Below, in pieces: positions 1 through 9,407 of a stretch of DNA of 64,000 bases. The translations under genes were made by a program, and so were the position numbers. The stretch lies in assembly GCF_016899955.1 (NCBI RefSeq), contig NZ_JACJJL010000015.1, forward strand, positions 1 through 64,000, read 5' to 3'. Origin of the DNA: Marseilla massiliensis. Lineage in GTDB: Bacteria; Bacteroidota; Bacteroidia; Bacteroidales; Bacteroidaceae. Numbering within the stretch: position 1 is the stretch's first letter; every line of letters starts with the position of its first letter. Below the pieces are notes generated by a model, which worked only from the letters and a program-made list of their open reading frames with translations, ran no database searches and had not been told where the DNA came from.

Positions 1-54
1 TGACGATAGGATTATATTGAACCCAATCCTAACTTCTTGCTACAGAAGTATTTA

Positions 55-1215
55 TCAAGCGACCAATCTGGGCGCACTTGCGTAAATCTGTGTAGTCTTG
101 ATGTTTGTGTGTCCCAAAACACGACTCACGCTCTCAATCGGCATGCCTTTGCTGAGGGCTAATGTGCCGAACGTATGGCGGGAGCAATGAAAGCTGATTT
201 GCTTGTTTATGCCACACTCGCTGATAACCTTTTTCAGCTTCTTGCAGACGTTCCAATAGTTGATTTCGCCGAAAACCGAATTGTCCTTTTGGAATGGTCT
301 GTACTTTCCAATTATTTGCAACGGGATATCCAACAGCTTCACTTGGAACGGTACACCTGTCTTGTGCCGTTTGGAGATAATCCACTTCTCGCCGTTCACG
401 TCCATAATCTCGTCCGTGGTCAGTTCCCTGATGTCTGCGAAGCTGAGTGCGGTGAAGCAGGCAAAGACGAACAGGTCACGGGTGAAAGCAAGCGTAGCAT
501 CGGAAAACTCATGTTCGATAAGCTGCCGGATTTCTCCCTCCGTAAGATACTCCCTTTCCTTCACGTTGGGCGTGATACGGAACTGCGCAAATGGATTTCT
601 CGGTATCAGTCCGTTGTAATGCGCCCGTGAAACGACCGTCTTGACCCACATGCAAGCCAGCCACACGGAAGCGTTCTTCAACCCTTGCTCCGTTGTGAGG
701 AATACGGAGAACTCCTTGATGAAGTCGGGGGTAAGTTCCAACATGGACATGTCGTTGCGCTTGTAGAACGACTTGATGAACGCCGCCACATAGTTCCTTG
801 AACGTACCATCACACGGTAAGACCCCATGCAGCGGTCTTTGCCGACACGTTTCAGGAACTTGGCGTTCTCCTTGTCGAATGCGCCGAGTATCGTTTCATA
901 CTCGCAGCCGATGCCCTGATAGGCGTTGCGCACCATTTCCGCCGTGACATACGCTTCACGGTCGGATATGCGCTGGTAGTGCTTGATGATTTGCGCCTTG
1001 ATGTTGTCAAGCGCAAGGTTCGTCTCCCTCGCTTCCACGCTCTTGCCTTTGGCACGGTTGCCCTTTGCGTCCCAAAGCTCCTTTGCGATGCTCCGCTTGC
1101 AACTGAACTGCGCTACCGTCCCGTTGATTGTAACCCGTCCCATGATGGGGACAATTCCGTTCTTCTCCTTGCTGCCGTTCGCATAGAACAGCACGCGAAA
1201 TGTGCTCCTTGTCAT
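55..1215 (-). CDS. Tyrosine recombinase (integrase), C-terminus apparently truncated
   Basis: Site-specific tyrosine recombinase of the Bacteroidota mobile-element type, which cuts and rejoins DNA at attachment sites. An N-terminal arm-binding region (about 1-90) precedes a SAM-like core-binding region and the catalytic domain. The catalytic H-x-x-R (H343, R346), H369 and the Tyr nucleophile Y378 are visible. The usual first catalytic Arg is replaced by the FTALSFADI segment, a variation known from IntDOT-like enzymes. Only eight residues follow Y378, whereas relatives usually continue for 20 or more with a helix that packs on a neighbouring subunit. The tail therefore looks replaced from about base 78 downwards. 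No other element genes lie inside the window, so any element it served is outside or lost. Recombinase family is clear; activity is doubtful. Confidence 0.88.
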   Translation of the reverse strand: MTRSTFRVLFYANGSKEKNGIVPIMGRVTINGTVAQFSCKRSIAKELWDAKGNRAKGKSVEARETNLALDNIKAQIIKHYQRISDREAYVTAEMVRNAYQGIGCEYETILGAFDKENAKFLKRVGKDRCMGSYRVMVRSRNYVAAFIKSFYKRNDMSMLELTPDFIKEFSVFLTTEQGLKNASVWLACMWVKTVVSRAHYNGLIPRNPFAQFRITPNVKEREYLTEGEIRQLIEHEFSDATLAFTRDLFVFACFTALSFADIRELTTDEIMDVNGEKWIISKRHKTGVPFQVKLLDIPLQIIGKYRPFQKDNSVFGEINYWNVCKKLKKVISECGINKQISFHCSRHTFGTLALSKGMPIESVSRVLGHTNIKTTQIYASAPRLVA

Positions 1216-1234
1216 ACTCGTAATTTTTTGAGTG

Positions 1235-1242
1235 CAAAACTA
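1235..1242 (-). promoter_or_regulatory. Promoter -7 element of the integrase gene
   Basis: On the minus strand this reads TAGTTTTG, matching the Bacteroidota -7 consensus TAnnTTTG, 19 bases before the integrase ATG. No good -33 TTTG is seen at the usual spacing. Confidence 0.5.
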
Positions 1243-1923
1243 TAAATCAACGAGTTAAACCTTGACAAGCAAACCTACGCAGAACGGCGCAAATAAAACG
1301 GAGACTGTTAAATCTGCATTTCTGACGGGTAACGAATAGGAAACCGTTCTCTTTCTCCAATCCGCTTTGAAACAGTTTTCAGTCCTCTACCCAACTTCTG
1401 CGATTTTCTCCTAACTACTTAAATCTCAGTTTCTATTGCGTTAATCTGCTGATTTTTTTCGATTATTCCAGCGATATTTCGTATTTTTGCAAACCACACA
1501 AAGACATTGTTGTAGCAGAACTTTGCAACTGTTGGCCATCGGTGTCGCCATTTTACCGCATTTAAGCAACTCGTCAAGTGGTGCCCATGTCCTTAAGCAT
1601 CATAGCCCCCGCTGAATGGCTTAGTGGCCCTCAATGCGAAATTATGCATGTAGCCAACAGCGGCAATGGTATGGCCTCATGGCTGTTTTGCTTGACTTGT
1701 TGCAGTTTTGCACTGCACTGTAACCGCGTTATGTCGGTTTTTGGCTCGAAAAATGTGCATGAAGGCTTCATAGCCATTGATCCATTGCAAGTTGCAGACT
1801 GCAAGTTTGCTCAAGCAACATGCTGTGATGTCCGCGCCACCCCACCCAATCAGCAGTCATAGATGGGCCTAGGCTTAATTCAAAGACAATCAAAAGAGAA
1901 TAATCATAAATGCCCGATGAACC
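1243..1923. other. Non-coding gap with a lone promoter-like motif
   Basis: No convincing gene. A plus-strand TATTTTTG at 1482-1489 looks like a -7 element but is more than 430 bases from the next gene. Around 1681-1720 there are GTTTTGC words whose complements (GCAAAACAGCC, GCAAAACTGC) resemble the dispersed intergenic repeat described elsewhere in this window. An open frame at 1578-1862 has no recognisable features and is probably chance. Confidence 0.5.
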
Positions 1924-2334
1924 ATGAACATATTAAAATCAATTGCCGTTTGGGCCTGCTTCATCCCGTTGGCCATACTCAACGGTGGATTGCGCGAACA
2001 CGTGTTGACCGGAATCATGGGAGACCTTCGTAGCCTGGCGGCCAGCGGTGTCAGCTTGAGCGGGCTCATATTGTTGGCCACTTGGCTGTTGTTGCCAAGG
2101 CTCGTCGAACTTACCCCCAAACTGTGCATGGCCATTGGGGGTGCATGGACTGTGCTTACGGTGTTGTTTGAATTTGCTTTCGGGCTGGCGTCGGGCATCC
2201 CCGTCTCGCAATTGGTCGCGTCTTATAATCCGTCTACAGGCAACTTATGGCTTTTGGTTCTGGCCACAACAGCGCTGTCGCCCGCCATCGTATGCTTTGC
2301 AAAAAGAAAAAACAGCCATAGTGGCCGCGTGTGA
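1924..2334 (+). CDS. Small multi-pass membrane protein of unknown function
   Basis: A 136-residue protein with three to four hydrophobic helices (about 5-20, 42-58, 70-88 and 105-122) and a short basic tail. The opening, with FIPLAILNGGLRE near residues 13-25, is like a family of small hypothetical inner-membrane proteins found in many bacteria; I know of no assigned function. It starts at an ATG just after another in-frame possibility is excluded by stops. It stands alone: an integrase on the other strand lies upstream and a sensor kinase downstream. Probably a real gene because of its helix pattern and third-position bias. Confidence 0.7.
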   Translation: MNILKSIAVWACFIPLAILNGGLREHVLTGIMGDLRSLAASGVSLSGLILLATWLLLPRLVELTPKLCMAIGGAWTVLTVLFEFAFGLASGIPVSQLVASYNPSTGNLWLLVLATTALSPAIVCFAKRKNSHSGRV

Positions 2335-2740
2335 TTATGGCTACGAAATATTGCAACGCCAAACAGATTTCGCAACGCTTTCCCACCCATGACACCAGAA
2401 GCCCGCAACCCACAGTCATTCAGCACATTACAAAACGGCCCATATCACAGTGCAAGATAGCCCGTATGGCACTGCAAAACGACCCGTTCCGCCTGGCAAA
2501 ACAGGCCGTATTGATTCACCATTATTCATGTTCTGCCCTCAAAACGGCATATTCGTCAAATAATATTCTTGCAATTTCGGCAACGGACGTGCGGGTAACA
2601 ATATTGCAATAACGATTGCACCCAAAAACTTCAACCATTTAAACACAAAATCATACCGTTTAATCAGCATATTCATTTCTTTATGCTTAAAATGCCATAA
2701 TAAAGGAAATACGTAGCGTTCAGAATGACAAAATTTTTAG
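2335..2740. repeat. Gap with clustered CAAAACGGCC-type repeat units
   Basis: No gene seen. Four related units are present: CAAAACGGCC at 2431-2440, CAAAACGACC at 2475-2484, CAAAACAGGCCGT at 2497-2509 and CAAAACGGCAT near 2540. Between the first two is a GC-rich arm pair (CAGTGC, GCACTG). The same core recurs in other gene-free gaps of this window and not in genes that I noticed. Confidence 0.5.
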
Positions 2741-2748
2741 TATATTTG
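2741..2748 (+). promoter_or_regulatory. Promoter -7 element of the sensor kinase operon
   Basis: TATATTTG, a full match to the Bacteroidota -7 consensus, followed by GC and 26 bases before the kinase ATG. Confidence 0.65.
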
Positions 2749-2774
2749 CATCTGGAAAATTCGCTTTATACATT

Positions 2775-4814
2775 ATGTATCATAATAAATGCTCAGTAGT
2801 TGCCAAACAGACATTCCACACACTCATAATATGCGTTGCATCGGTGTGCGCAATGTCGTGCGGCGGCCACAAAAGCGGAGATGCAAGAACGGAATATGAG
2901 CAGGCTCAATTTATTCGTACAAACGACTCGATACTCAGACTCGACTCTCTGTCATTGCGACTCTGCGACAGCATCATGGCTGCAACAGACGACAGCCTGA
3001 CATATTATGACTACTACATACTGAAAGGCCGCTATTATCTGCTCTCGGCCACACCCGATTCGGCCCTGCATTACGCCAGGCGCACGAGAGACTTTATGGA
3101 AAAGCAGCCTTCCACATCGCGCACGAGAGGAATCAAGGCAATAGCCAACAGCACCGAAGCGTCGTTCTACCACCTACTGAGGCACAACCCTCAGGAAGCC
3201 ATCAGGCTGAACACACTGGCCTATCGGCAAATAATAGACAGCGACCTGAAATACTATGCCCCCGAGATAGCCGCCAACCTGGCCGACGCATACATATCTG
3301 TCGACAATCTGCCAGAAGGGGCAAAATGGTACAGGCGCGCATTGCTGCTGGTCGACTCGCTCGACTTGCCCAAGACAAAGAACATTACTCTGTATATGGG
3401 CCTGGGCCAGATATACACAAGCATGAACGACTTTTCATCGGCAAGGTATTATTACGAAATGTCAGAACGACAGTTTGACATGATGAAACCAAACATGCAG
3501 TCGTATTTCCTCAACAATTATGGCAACTATTTCTATTTCAAGCACGACTATGCCAATGCGCTGTCCACGTTCAGAAGGCTTCAAAAGCACATCAAAGACT
3601 CAGGCGCCGGAGATACGTATGACATGTATCTGTGCAAGGTTAACCTGGCCGACATATTCCTGAACATCGGCCAGGTGGACAGCGCCGAGGCCTATGTGAA
3701 CCAGGCCGCCGACTATTTTGAGCGCAACGGCGTAAAGATTGGTGTGTATTATGCCAACACCATACGCATAGGCATAGCCCTGAAACGGCAGGATTACGCA
3801 AAGGTGGCCGGCATACTTGCATCAGAAGGCAAGGTGGGAGAATACAACCAGAGCATTAAGAACATACGCAGCAGGTACATGAGATGGTATTATGAGAAGA
3901 CAGGCAACTACAAAATGGCTTATGAAGACCTGCTGAAGAACATTGCGCAAAACGACAGCCTGGAGCACAACCGCACGCACATGAAGGCTGCCGAAATAAT
4001 GATGAGGTATACGGAAGACACCCTCAAGCTGCACCACCAACTGGAAATAAACGAGAAAAACGCCGAGGTGAACAAAAGCAAGGCCACGCTCTGGCTCTTC
4101 GTAAGCATTGCCCTGGCTCTCGCCTCATTCATAGTGTGCGGCATCATAACCCTGCGCAAGCGCAAGTTGCAAACCCGCATGGAGATTCTGACGCTGAGAC
4201 TGAACAATGCGCGCCAACGCATTTCGCCGCACTTTGTGTTCAATGTGCTCAACACGCGCATCGGCCCCACAGCCAACGAAGAAACGGATGTGCTGTTGCG
4301 GCTTACCAAACTGATACGAAGCAGTCTGGACATGACAGGAAAGTCGTGGGTGACGCTGCGCGAGGAATTGCATTTCATTCGCGATTACATTGCCCTTGAG
4401 CGCACGCTGGTGGGCGAGGATTTCGGCCTAACCATAGTTGCTCCTGATGAAAAGACGCAGGAAGAAGTAAAGTTGCCGGCAATGTTCATTCAGATTCTCG
4501 TCGAAAACGCGATAAAGCATGGACTGAAGTGCGTCGCAGGACACAAGCAGTTGGACATAAGCATCAGTTGTTCCGACGCAATGACGTATATAGAGGTAGA
4601 TGACAACGGCCCCGGATTTGACATCCGCCGGACAGACAACAAGCGCACAAAAAACGGCCTTGACATAATAAGGCAGACAATATCGATAGTAAACCAGGAA
4701 AACCACGGAACGGCCAAGATGCACTTCAGCATCAGCAACAGGGAAGATGACAACGGCAACATCTGTGGTTGCAGGGCAACACTGAGAATACCAAGGAATA
4801 TAAAATATATATAA
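2775..4814 (+). CDS. TPR-containing LytS-type sensor histidine kinase
   Basis: A 679-residue two-component sensor. An N-terminal export signal ends in a lipobox-like AMSC (C29). The sensor part, about 40-430, is built of tetratricopeptide-like helical repeats. A membrane helix spans about 438-459, followed by a His_kinase domain with the phosphoacceptor motif RISPHFVFN (H486) and a GHKL ATPase domain with N box VENAIKHGLK (about 576-585) and DDNGPGFD (about 609-616). The expected role is a periplasmic TPR sensor driving autophosphorylation in the cytoplasm and transfer to the LytTR regulator that begins 10 bases downstream. The ligand is unknown. Lipidation of a kinase that also has a transmembrane helix would be unusual, so C29 may simply be part of an uncleaved anchor. 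Confidence 0.9.
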   Translation: MYHNKCSVVAKQTFHTLIICVASVCAMSCGGHKSGDARTEYEQAQFIRTNDSILRLDSLSLRLCDSIMAATDDSLTYYDYYILKGRYYLLSATPDSALHYARRTRDFMEKQPSTSRTRGIKAIANSTEASFYHLLRHNPQEAIRLNTLAYRQIIDSDLKYYAPEIAANLADAYISVDNLPEGAKWYRRALLLVDSLDLPKTKNITLYMGLGQIYTSMNDFSSARYYYEMSERQFDMMKPNMQSYFLNNYGNYFYFKHDYANALSTFRRLQKHIKDSGAGDTYDMYLCKVNLADIFLNIGQVDSAEAYVNQAADYFERNGVKIGVYYANTIRIGIALKRQDYAKVAGILASEGKVGEYNQSIKNIRSRYMRWYYEKTGNYKMAYEDLLKNIAQNDSLEHNRTHMKAAEIMMRYTEDTLKLHHQLEINEKNAEVNKSKATLWLFVSIALALASFIVCGIITLRKRKLQTRMEILTLRLNNARQRISPHFVFNVLNTRIGPTANEETDVLLRLTKLIRSSLDMTGKSWVTLREELHFIRDYIALERTLVGEDFGLTIVAPDEKTQEEVKLPAMFIQILVENAIKHGLKCVAGHKQLDISISCSDAMTYIEVDDNGPGFDIRRTDNKRTKNGLDIIRQTISIVNQENHGTAKMHFSISNREDDNGNICGCRATLRIPRNIKYI

Positions 4815-4824
4815 ACAAACTATA

Positions 4825-5577
4825 ATGAAAACTATTATAATCGATGACAACGGGCCGGCTATCGACGTACTGGCCGAAAAACTGAAGAAATACGACGACA
4901 TTCAAATTGTCGGTACGGCAACCAACGGCACCATTGGGCTCAATCTGGCCAAAGAGGTGTGCCCAGACCTTGTTTTCCTCGATGTCGAACTGCCAGACAT
5001 GTCGGGTGTCGAGTTTCTCGAACAGCTCAACATCATTCTGCCCGAACATTGCAACGCAGTCATGTATACGGGCCATCCGCAATACATGTTGCCGGCGTTC
5101 CGCAACAATGCATTCGACTACCTGCTGAAGCCAATAGACGACAGCGAACTGGAAAAAATAATCCATCGCATACATTCGGCAAAGAACAAGCAGGCCGAAC
5201 AGCCCTACTCTGACGGCATAATAAAGCAGAAGAACGACAACAAACTGCTTTTCTACACCAACTCGGTAGACTTCAGGCTGGTTCACATCAGAGACATCGG
5301 CCTGTTCCAATACAACCATGAAATAAGGGTGTGGGAGGTTGTGATTGCCGGAAGGAAGACCCCGATAAGGCTGAAGCGCAGCGTCAACAACGAAACTCTG
5401 CTCGGCATAGACGAGAGGTTTATCCAGGTGAGCCAACGGTATGTGATAAACATCAATTACCTTTTGGAAGTAAACGACAACAAATGCCAGTTTTATCCAC
5501 CGTTCGACAAGATAGATTATGTTAAGGTGGGGCGTCTTTTCCGCAAGAAACTGATTGAGCGCTTCTGCTCGCTTTAG
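4825..5577 (+). CDS. LytTR-family response regulator
   Basis: A 250-residue regulator with an N-terminal receiver domain (about 1-120; acidic D7/D8, phosphoacceptor D53 in LVFLDVELPDMSG, K102 in LLKPI) and a C-terminal LytTR DNA-binding domain (about 145-245, with FIQVSQRYVINI). It is the partner of the preceding kinase: the two genes are 10 bases apart and must be co-transcribed. Proteins of this type bind direct repeats upstream of target genes. No target is evident in the window. Confidence 0.93.
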   Translation: MKTIIIDDNGPAIDVLAEKLKKYDDIQIVGTATNGTIGLNLAKEVCPDLVFLDVELPDMSGVEFLEQLNIILPEHCNAVMYTGHPQYMLPAFRNNAFDYLLKPIDDSELEKIIHRIHSAKNKQAEQPYSDGIIKQKNDNKLLFYTNSVDFRLVHIRDIGLFQYNHEIRVWEVVIAGRKTPIRLKRSVNNETLLGIDERFIQVSQRYVININYLLEVNDNKCQFYPPFDKIDYVKVGRLFRKKLIERFCSL

Positions 5578-5601
5578 CCATGCCGACAGGCTATTGCAAA
5601 G

Positions 5602-5642
5602 AACCGTGGCATCGGCTTGCAGCGCAAGCAGATGCCACGGTT
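5602..5642 (+). terminator. Hairpin terminator between convergent genes
   Basis: Twelve-base perfect stem (5602-5613 with 5631-5642, AACCGTGGCATC and its complement) followed by the T-rich GTCTTTTCTG. It lies between the LytTR regulator and the convergent SPFH gene and probably ends the regulator transcript. Confidence 0.75.
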
Positions 5643-5663
5643 GTCTTTTCTGTCTCTGTCTTG

Positions 5664-6608
5664 CTACTCAGACTTGAACAGGTCTTTTATTCCTCCGATG
5701 CTGCCCATAAGGTTTGTGGCCTCGTAAGGCAGGTAGACAGTCTTTGTCTTGTCGCCTTGTGCCACCTCTTGCAGCATCTGTATGTATTTCTGGGCAAGCA
5801 GATAGTTTGCCGGGTTGGTGCTCTTGCCAACAGCCTCGGTTATCTTCTGTATGGCAATTGCTTCGGCCTCGGCTTTCCTTATGCGCGCTTGTGCCTCGCC
5901 TTCTGCATTCAATATGGCCTCCTGCTTGGCTGCCTCGGCGCGGTTGATGATGGCCGTCTTCTCGCCTTCCGACTGCAATATGTCGGCAGCTTTCTGGCCT
6001 TCGCTGGTCAATATGGTGGCACGCTTGTTTCTCTCGGCCTGCATCTGCTTCTCCATTGCGCTGAGCACGCTCGCCGGCGGCGTAATATCCTGCAGCTCAA
6101 CGCGGTTGACCTTGATGCCCCATTTGTTGGTTGCATCGTCCAGCACCGACCTTAGCTTGGTGTTTATCGTGTCGCGACTGGTCAGCGTCTGGTCGAGTTC
6201 CAACTCTCCTATGATGTTTCGTAGCGTTGTCTGCGTCAGCTTTTCTATGGCATTGGGCAAGTTGTTGATTTCATACACAGCCTTGAACGGGTCGACAATC
6301 TGGAAATAAAGCAGCGCGTTTATTTCCGTCTGTACATTGTCTTTGGTTATGACGTTCTGCTTAGGAAAGTCATATACCTGCTCACGGAGGTCAATCGACG
6401 TCGTGTAAGAATACCTTCCACGCTGCAGTACGACAATCTCTTTGGCCCTGTCAATAAACGGGATGATGAAGTTTATGCCAGGTTGCAGCGTTGCATAATA
6501 CTTGCCAAGACGCTCTATTATCTTTGTCTCGGACTGAGGGATGATTACCAACGCCATCTTGGCGAAGAGGAGGATGCACACTACGCACCCGATTAATACA
6601 TAAATCAT
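5664..6608 (-). CDS. SPFH/Band 7 membrane protein (stomatin/QmcA type)
   Basis: A 314-residue prohibitin-fold protein. One N-terminal membrane helix (about 2-20) is followed by an SPFH domain (about 20-180, beginning IIPQSETKIIERLGKYY) and a long Ala/Glu-rich coiled coil (about 185-270) typical of oligomeric ring-forming stomatins. Such proteins organise membrane microdomains and often modulate membrane proteases. It lies 8 bases after the NfeD gene, and NfeD-stomatin pairs are a well-known operon, so the two products probably act together. Family assignment is secure; the client is unknown. Confidence 0.93.
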   Translation of the reverse strand: MIYVLIGCVVCILLFAKMALVIIPQSETKIIERLGKYYATLQPGINFIIPFIDRAKEIVVLQRGRYSYTTSIDLREQVYDFPKQNVITKDNVQTEINALLYFQIVDPFKAVYEINNLPNAIEKLTQTTLRNIIGELELDQTLTSRDTINTKLRSVLDDATNKWGIKVNRVELQDITPPASVLSAMEKQMQAERNKRATILTSEGQKAADILQSEGEKTAIINRAEAAKQEAILNAEGEAQARIRKAEAEAIAIQKITEAVGKSTNPANYLLAQKYIQMLQEVAQGDKTKTVYLPYEATNLMGSIGGIKDLFKSE

Positions 6609-6616
6609 AGGCTAAA

Positions 6617-7066
6617 TTATTTTAATTTGGTTACTTTCACAATCACGCTTTCCCTGTCTATTATCTTGACCATGGTGCCAGCGGGCAGCTCTTCCGTGTC
6701 GGAAGAACAGGCCTTCCAGTCGTCTCCGTCGAGGGCCACGCGCCCGTAGCCGCCCACCGGGATGACCTGGCTGACCGTCCCCGTACGACCTATTATTGCG
6801 TCGGCGTTGCTTACACGCACGTCGTCATGCCTGTGGAGATACTTGAGCGCCAATGGACGCACCATGACTACGCTCAATGCCGATATCAATATGAAAACGC
6901 CCAGCTGCACGTATATGCCCGCAAATGGTGCCACTATTGCCGAACATACAGCACCGACAGAAAAACACATGATAAAGAAACCACCTGAGCACAACTCTAC
7001 AATGAGCAGAACGACGGACAGAGCCAGCCACATTGCCCACAAATTGGCAGCTAAATAATCTATCAT
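6617..7066 (-). CDS. Short NfeD-family membrane protein
   Basis: A 149-residue protein: two or three membrane helices (about 8-32, 36-52 and 54-70) followed by the C-terminal OB-fold domain (about 88-148, with IIGRTGTV and GRVALDGDDWKA). This is the short NfeD form without the ClpP-like protease domain. It is the first gene of the NfeD-SPFH pair and is presumed to bind the SPFH protein through the OB domain. The ATG is at 7064-7066. Confidence 0.92.
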   Translation of the reverse strand: MIDYLAANLWAMWLALSVVLLIVELCSGGFFIMCFSVGAVCSAIVAPFAGIYVQLGVFILISALSVVMVRPLALKYLHRHDDVRVSNADAIIGRTGTVSQVIPVGGYGRVALDGDDWKACSSDTEELPAGTMVKIIDRESVIVKVTKLK

Positions 7067-7163
7067 AAATCAAAAAGTTAAATGTTATTTCTTTCTGTTT
7101 GTAAAATTAAGAAAAAACATTTAAACCACCAAATATATAGATGTGAAATATATAGCCGGCCAT

Positions 7164-7211
7164 AAAAACAGCCCATGCCGCCCCGGCAGATGCCGTGGGA
7201 TGCATGGGCTG
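7164..7211 (-). terminator. Intrinsic terminator after the EamA transporter gene
   Basis: On the minus strand, a ten-base perfect stem (7202-7211 with 7169-7178, CAGCCCATGC) is followed by five T residues (complement of 7164-7168). It ends the truA-EamA transcript. Confidence 0.8.
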
Positions 7212-7243
7212 CATGGCCGCCGGAACGCCTCCGGCATGCAATG

Positions 7244-8161
7244 TCAGCGCGACCCGATGTAGAGGAATACCATGCCGAGCAGCACCAAGGCCAGGTCGAC
7301 AACCTTGGCCTTGAGGTTTTTCTCGTGGAAAGCCACCGCGCCGAAGAGGAAACTAACCACCACGCTGCCACGGCGTATCATCGACACGATGCTTATCATG
7401 GCCCCGGGTATAGTCAGGGCATAGAAGTAGACAAAGTCTGCTGCGCTTAGAAAAATGCTCACGCACACTATGCTCCAGTGCCAATGGAATGGCGTGGTGC
7501 GCTTGCGTGTGGGCCACCATATCAGAAGCAGCATGGCCCCCATCATGAAAAATTGGTAGATGTTATACCAGCTCTGCACAATCATCTGGTTGAGCCCTAC
7601 CCCGCCGGCACCCACGGGGGCCATCAGGTACTTGTCATACAGCCCGCTTACTGCCCCCAAGGCGGCCGCGGCAACTATCATCCATATCCAGCTGTTGGTC
7701 TTAAAGTCTATGCCTTCCTTCTTGCCGCTGCGGCTTAGCATGAAAAACGAGGCCACGGCAAGCAACACACCTATCCATTGCCAAACATTGAGCCGCTCGC
7801 CAAAGAACAGGAACGCGCCAACAAGCACCATCACCGGGCGCGTGGCATTGATTGGCCCGACAATGGTAAGCGGCAGGTTCTTCATGCCGAAATATCCAAA
7901 CACCCAACTGCTGAGCACTATGCAGCTCTTCAGCAGTATGTACTTGTGAACCTCCCACCCGGCTGTTGGCACGTAGAACACCGACCCGTCGAGCAAGTCG
8001 GTATAGGCACTGGCCAGTATCAGCGGCAAGAAAATAACGGAACAGAACATCGTGTTCAGAAACAATACAGGAAGGACGGCATTGCCCGACAACGCTTCTT
8101 TCTTGAAAGCGTCATAAAACCCCAGCAATGCTGCCGACAAAAATGCAAAAACTAACCACAT
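7244..8161 (-). CDS. EamA/DMT-superfamily transporter
   Basis: A 305-residue protein with about ten hydrophobic helices arranged as two EamA repeats, each near 140 residues. Drug/metabolite transporters of this class export or import small metabolites; the substrate cannot be told from sequence. The second repeat carries the usual SADFVYFYALTIPGAMISIVS segment. It begins 8 bases after the truA stop, so it is translated from the truA message, and a strong terminator follows it. Confidence 0.9.
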   Translation of the reverse strand: MWLVFAFLSAALLGFYDAFKKEALSGNAVLPVLFLNTMFCSVIFLPLILASAYTDLLDGSVFYVPTAGWEVHKYILLKSCIVLSSWVFGYFGMKNLPLTIVGPINATRPVMVLVGAFLFFGERLNVWQWIGVLLAVASFFMLSRSGKKEGIDFKTNSWIWMIVAAAALGAVSGLYDKYLMAPVGAGGVGLNQMIVQSWYNIYQFFMMGAMLLLIWWPTRKRTTPFHWHWSIVCVSIFLSAADFVYFYALTIPGAMISIVSMIRRGSVVVSFLFGAVAFHEKNLKAKVVDLALVLLGMVFLYIGSR

Positions 8162-8169
8162 GATAATAA

Positions 8170-8898
8170 TTAATATTTAATGTCTTCCAAGAACAATGCG
8201 TGTCCGGGCATCGACTCGCCGGCTTCTGTGCGGGCCTTGCCTTCAACCACCTTACGGAATTCTGGCAGCGTCATACGGTGGCGGCCCACCTCTATAAGCG
8301 TGCCCACCACGGCCCTCACCATGTTGCGCAGAAAACGGTTGGCACTTATTTCAAAATACCATGAGCATGGCGACACCTGGTGCCAGGCAGCCGACCTGAC
8401 GTCGCAAAGTGTGGTCTTGACGTCAGAGTTGCTTTTGCAGAAAGCGCCGAAGTCGCTGTATTCCGTCAGCATGGCGGCAGCACGGTTCATCAACTCAAAG
8501 TCCAGGTCGTAATGGATAGCGCAGGAATATGCCCTCACAAACGGGTCTTTACGCAGGTGAATGTAATAATGGTAGGTGCGGAGCGTGGCGCTAAAGCGCG
8601 CGTGCATGTCGTCGGGCACATGCTCGACGCTGCATACGGATATGTCGTAAGGCAAAAACCTGTTCAACTTGTATACAAGATTACCGCAGTCTATCTCGGA
8701 GTCGAAATCGAAATGTGCCACCATCTTCCGAGCGTGCACGCCTGCGTCGGTACGCCCGGCCCCCACTATGGATACGGGCTTGCGCAAGAGTACCGTCAGA
8801 GCCTTTTCCATTTCAGCCTGCACCGAACTGCCGTTGGGTTGCACTTGCCAGCCATGATAGCGGCCGCCGTCATAACTCAATGTGATGAAATAGCGCAT
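8170..8898 (-). CDS. truA: tRNA pseudouridine(38-40) synthase TruA
   Basis: A 242-residue enzyme that isomerises uridines 38-40 of the tRNA anticodon arm. The catalytic Asp is D51 in the motif GAGRTDAGVHA; HYDLDFELM and RNMVRAVVGTLIEVG are also typical. The frame is open for 63 more codons upstream, but homology begins at MRYFITLSYDGG and a -7 element sits 20 bases before that ATG, so I take the start at 8898. It is followed at once by the EamA gene. Confidence 0.95.
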   Translation of the reverse strand: MRYFITLSYDGGRYHGWQVQPNGSSVQAEMEKALTVLLRKPVSIVGAGRTDAGVHARKMVAHFDFDSEIDCGNLVYKLNRFLPYDISVCSVEHVPDDMHARFSATLRTYHYYIHLRKDPFVRAYSCAIHYDLDFELMNRAAAMLTEYSDFGAFCKSNSDVKTTLCDVRSAAWHQVSPCSWYFEISANRFLRNMVRAVVGTLIEVGRHRMTLPEFRKVVEGKARTEAGESMPGHALFLEDIKY

Positions 8899-8918
8899 AG
8901 TGTATTGATTTTTGGGTG

Positions 8919-8926
8919 CAAAATTA
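8919..8926 (-). promoter_or_regulatory. Promoter -7 element of truA
   Basis: Minus strand TAATTTTG, a full consensus match, 20 bases upstream of the chosen truA start. It supports that start over the longer frame. Confidence 0.6.
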
Positions 8927-9407
8927 ACAAAATGCCTGCAAACAAGAGACGGTTTAAGCGGAAAAATCTGGTGTCGGCTTGAGCCGGATGCCAAAAGCCA
9001 CGCTAACGCATTGCCGCAAAGCCCCTGCCGAAGCACACCCTGCACAGGGCAGGCCCCACACATGCCGACTGTGATGGCATGACGCAATCATTGTACAACA
9101 ATTTCGGAAAATCAAGCGCCTTGCACGACCCTCTGTTACAGAGCATGTTACGAAATGCACGGTTTGGCTTTGCAAAACGGCCCGAATCGCACGCCCAAAC
9201 GGCCTGTACCATACTATAATATAGGCCATACTGCAACATGAAACCGCCGAAGGCCACCGGCATGACAGGCGCTTGTAAACCATATTTACCTATGCACGCC
9301 AACCTGTCCGCTTCGGTCTTATCAGGCATAAACACTGCCGCCAGGCTGCAAAAAACAGGGCGAAACAAAGAAAAATGATGGTCAAAGTAAAAAAAATCGG
9401 CAAAAAG
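8927..9407. repeat. Gap with CAAAACGGCC-type repeats
   Basis: No gene seen between truA and the tRNAs. CAAAACGGCCC occurs at 9173-9183 and CCAAACGGCCT at 9195-9205, with a nearby GTTACGAAATGCAC word (9148-9161). This is the same arrangement as in other gaps of the window. Confidence 0.5.

Noticed and set aside
1578..1862. Possible small protein downstream of a promoter-like motif
   Set aside because: Cysteine-rich, patternless composition and no ribosome site or recognisable domain; probably a chance frame.
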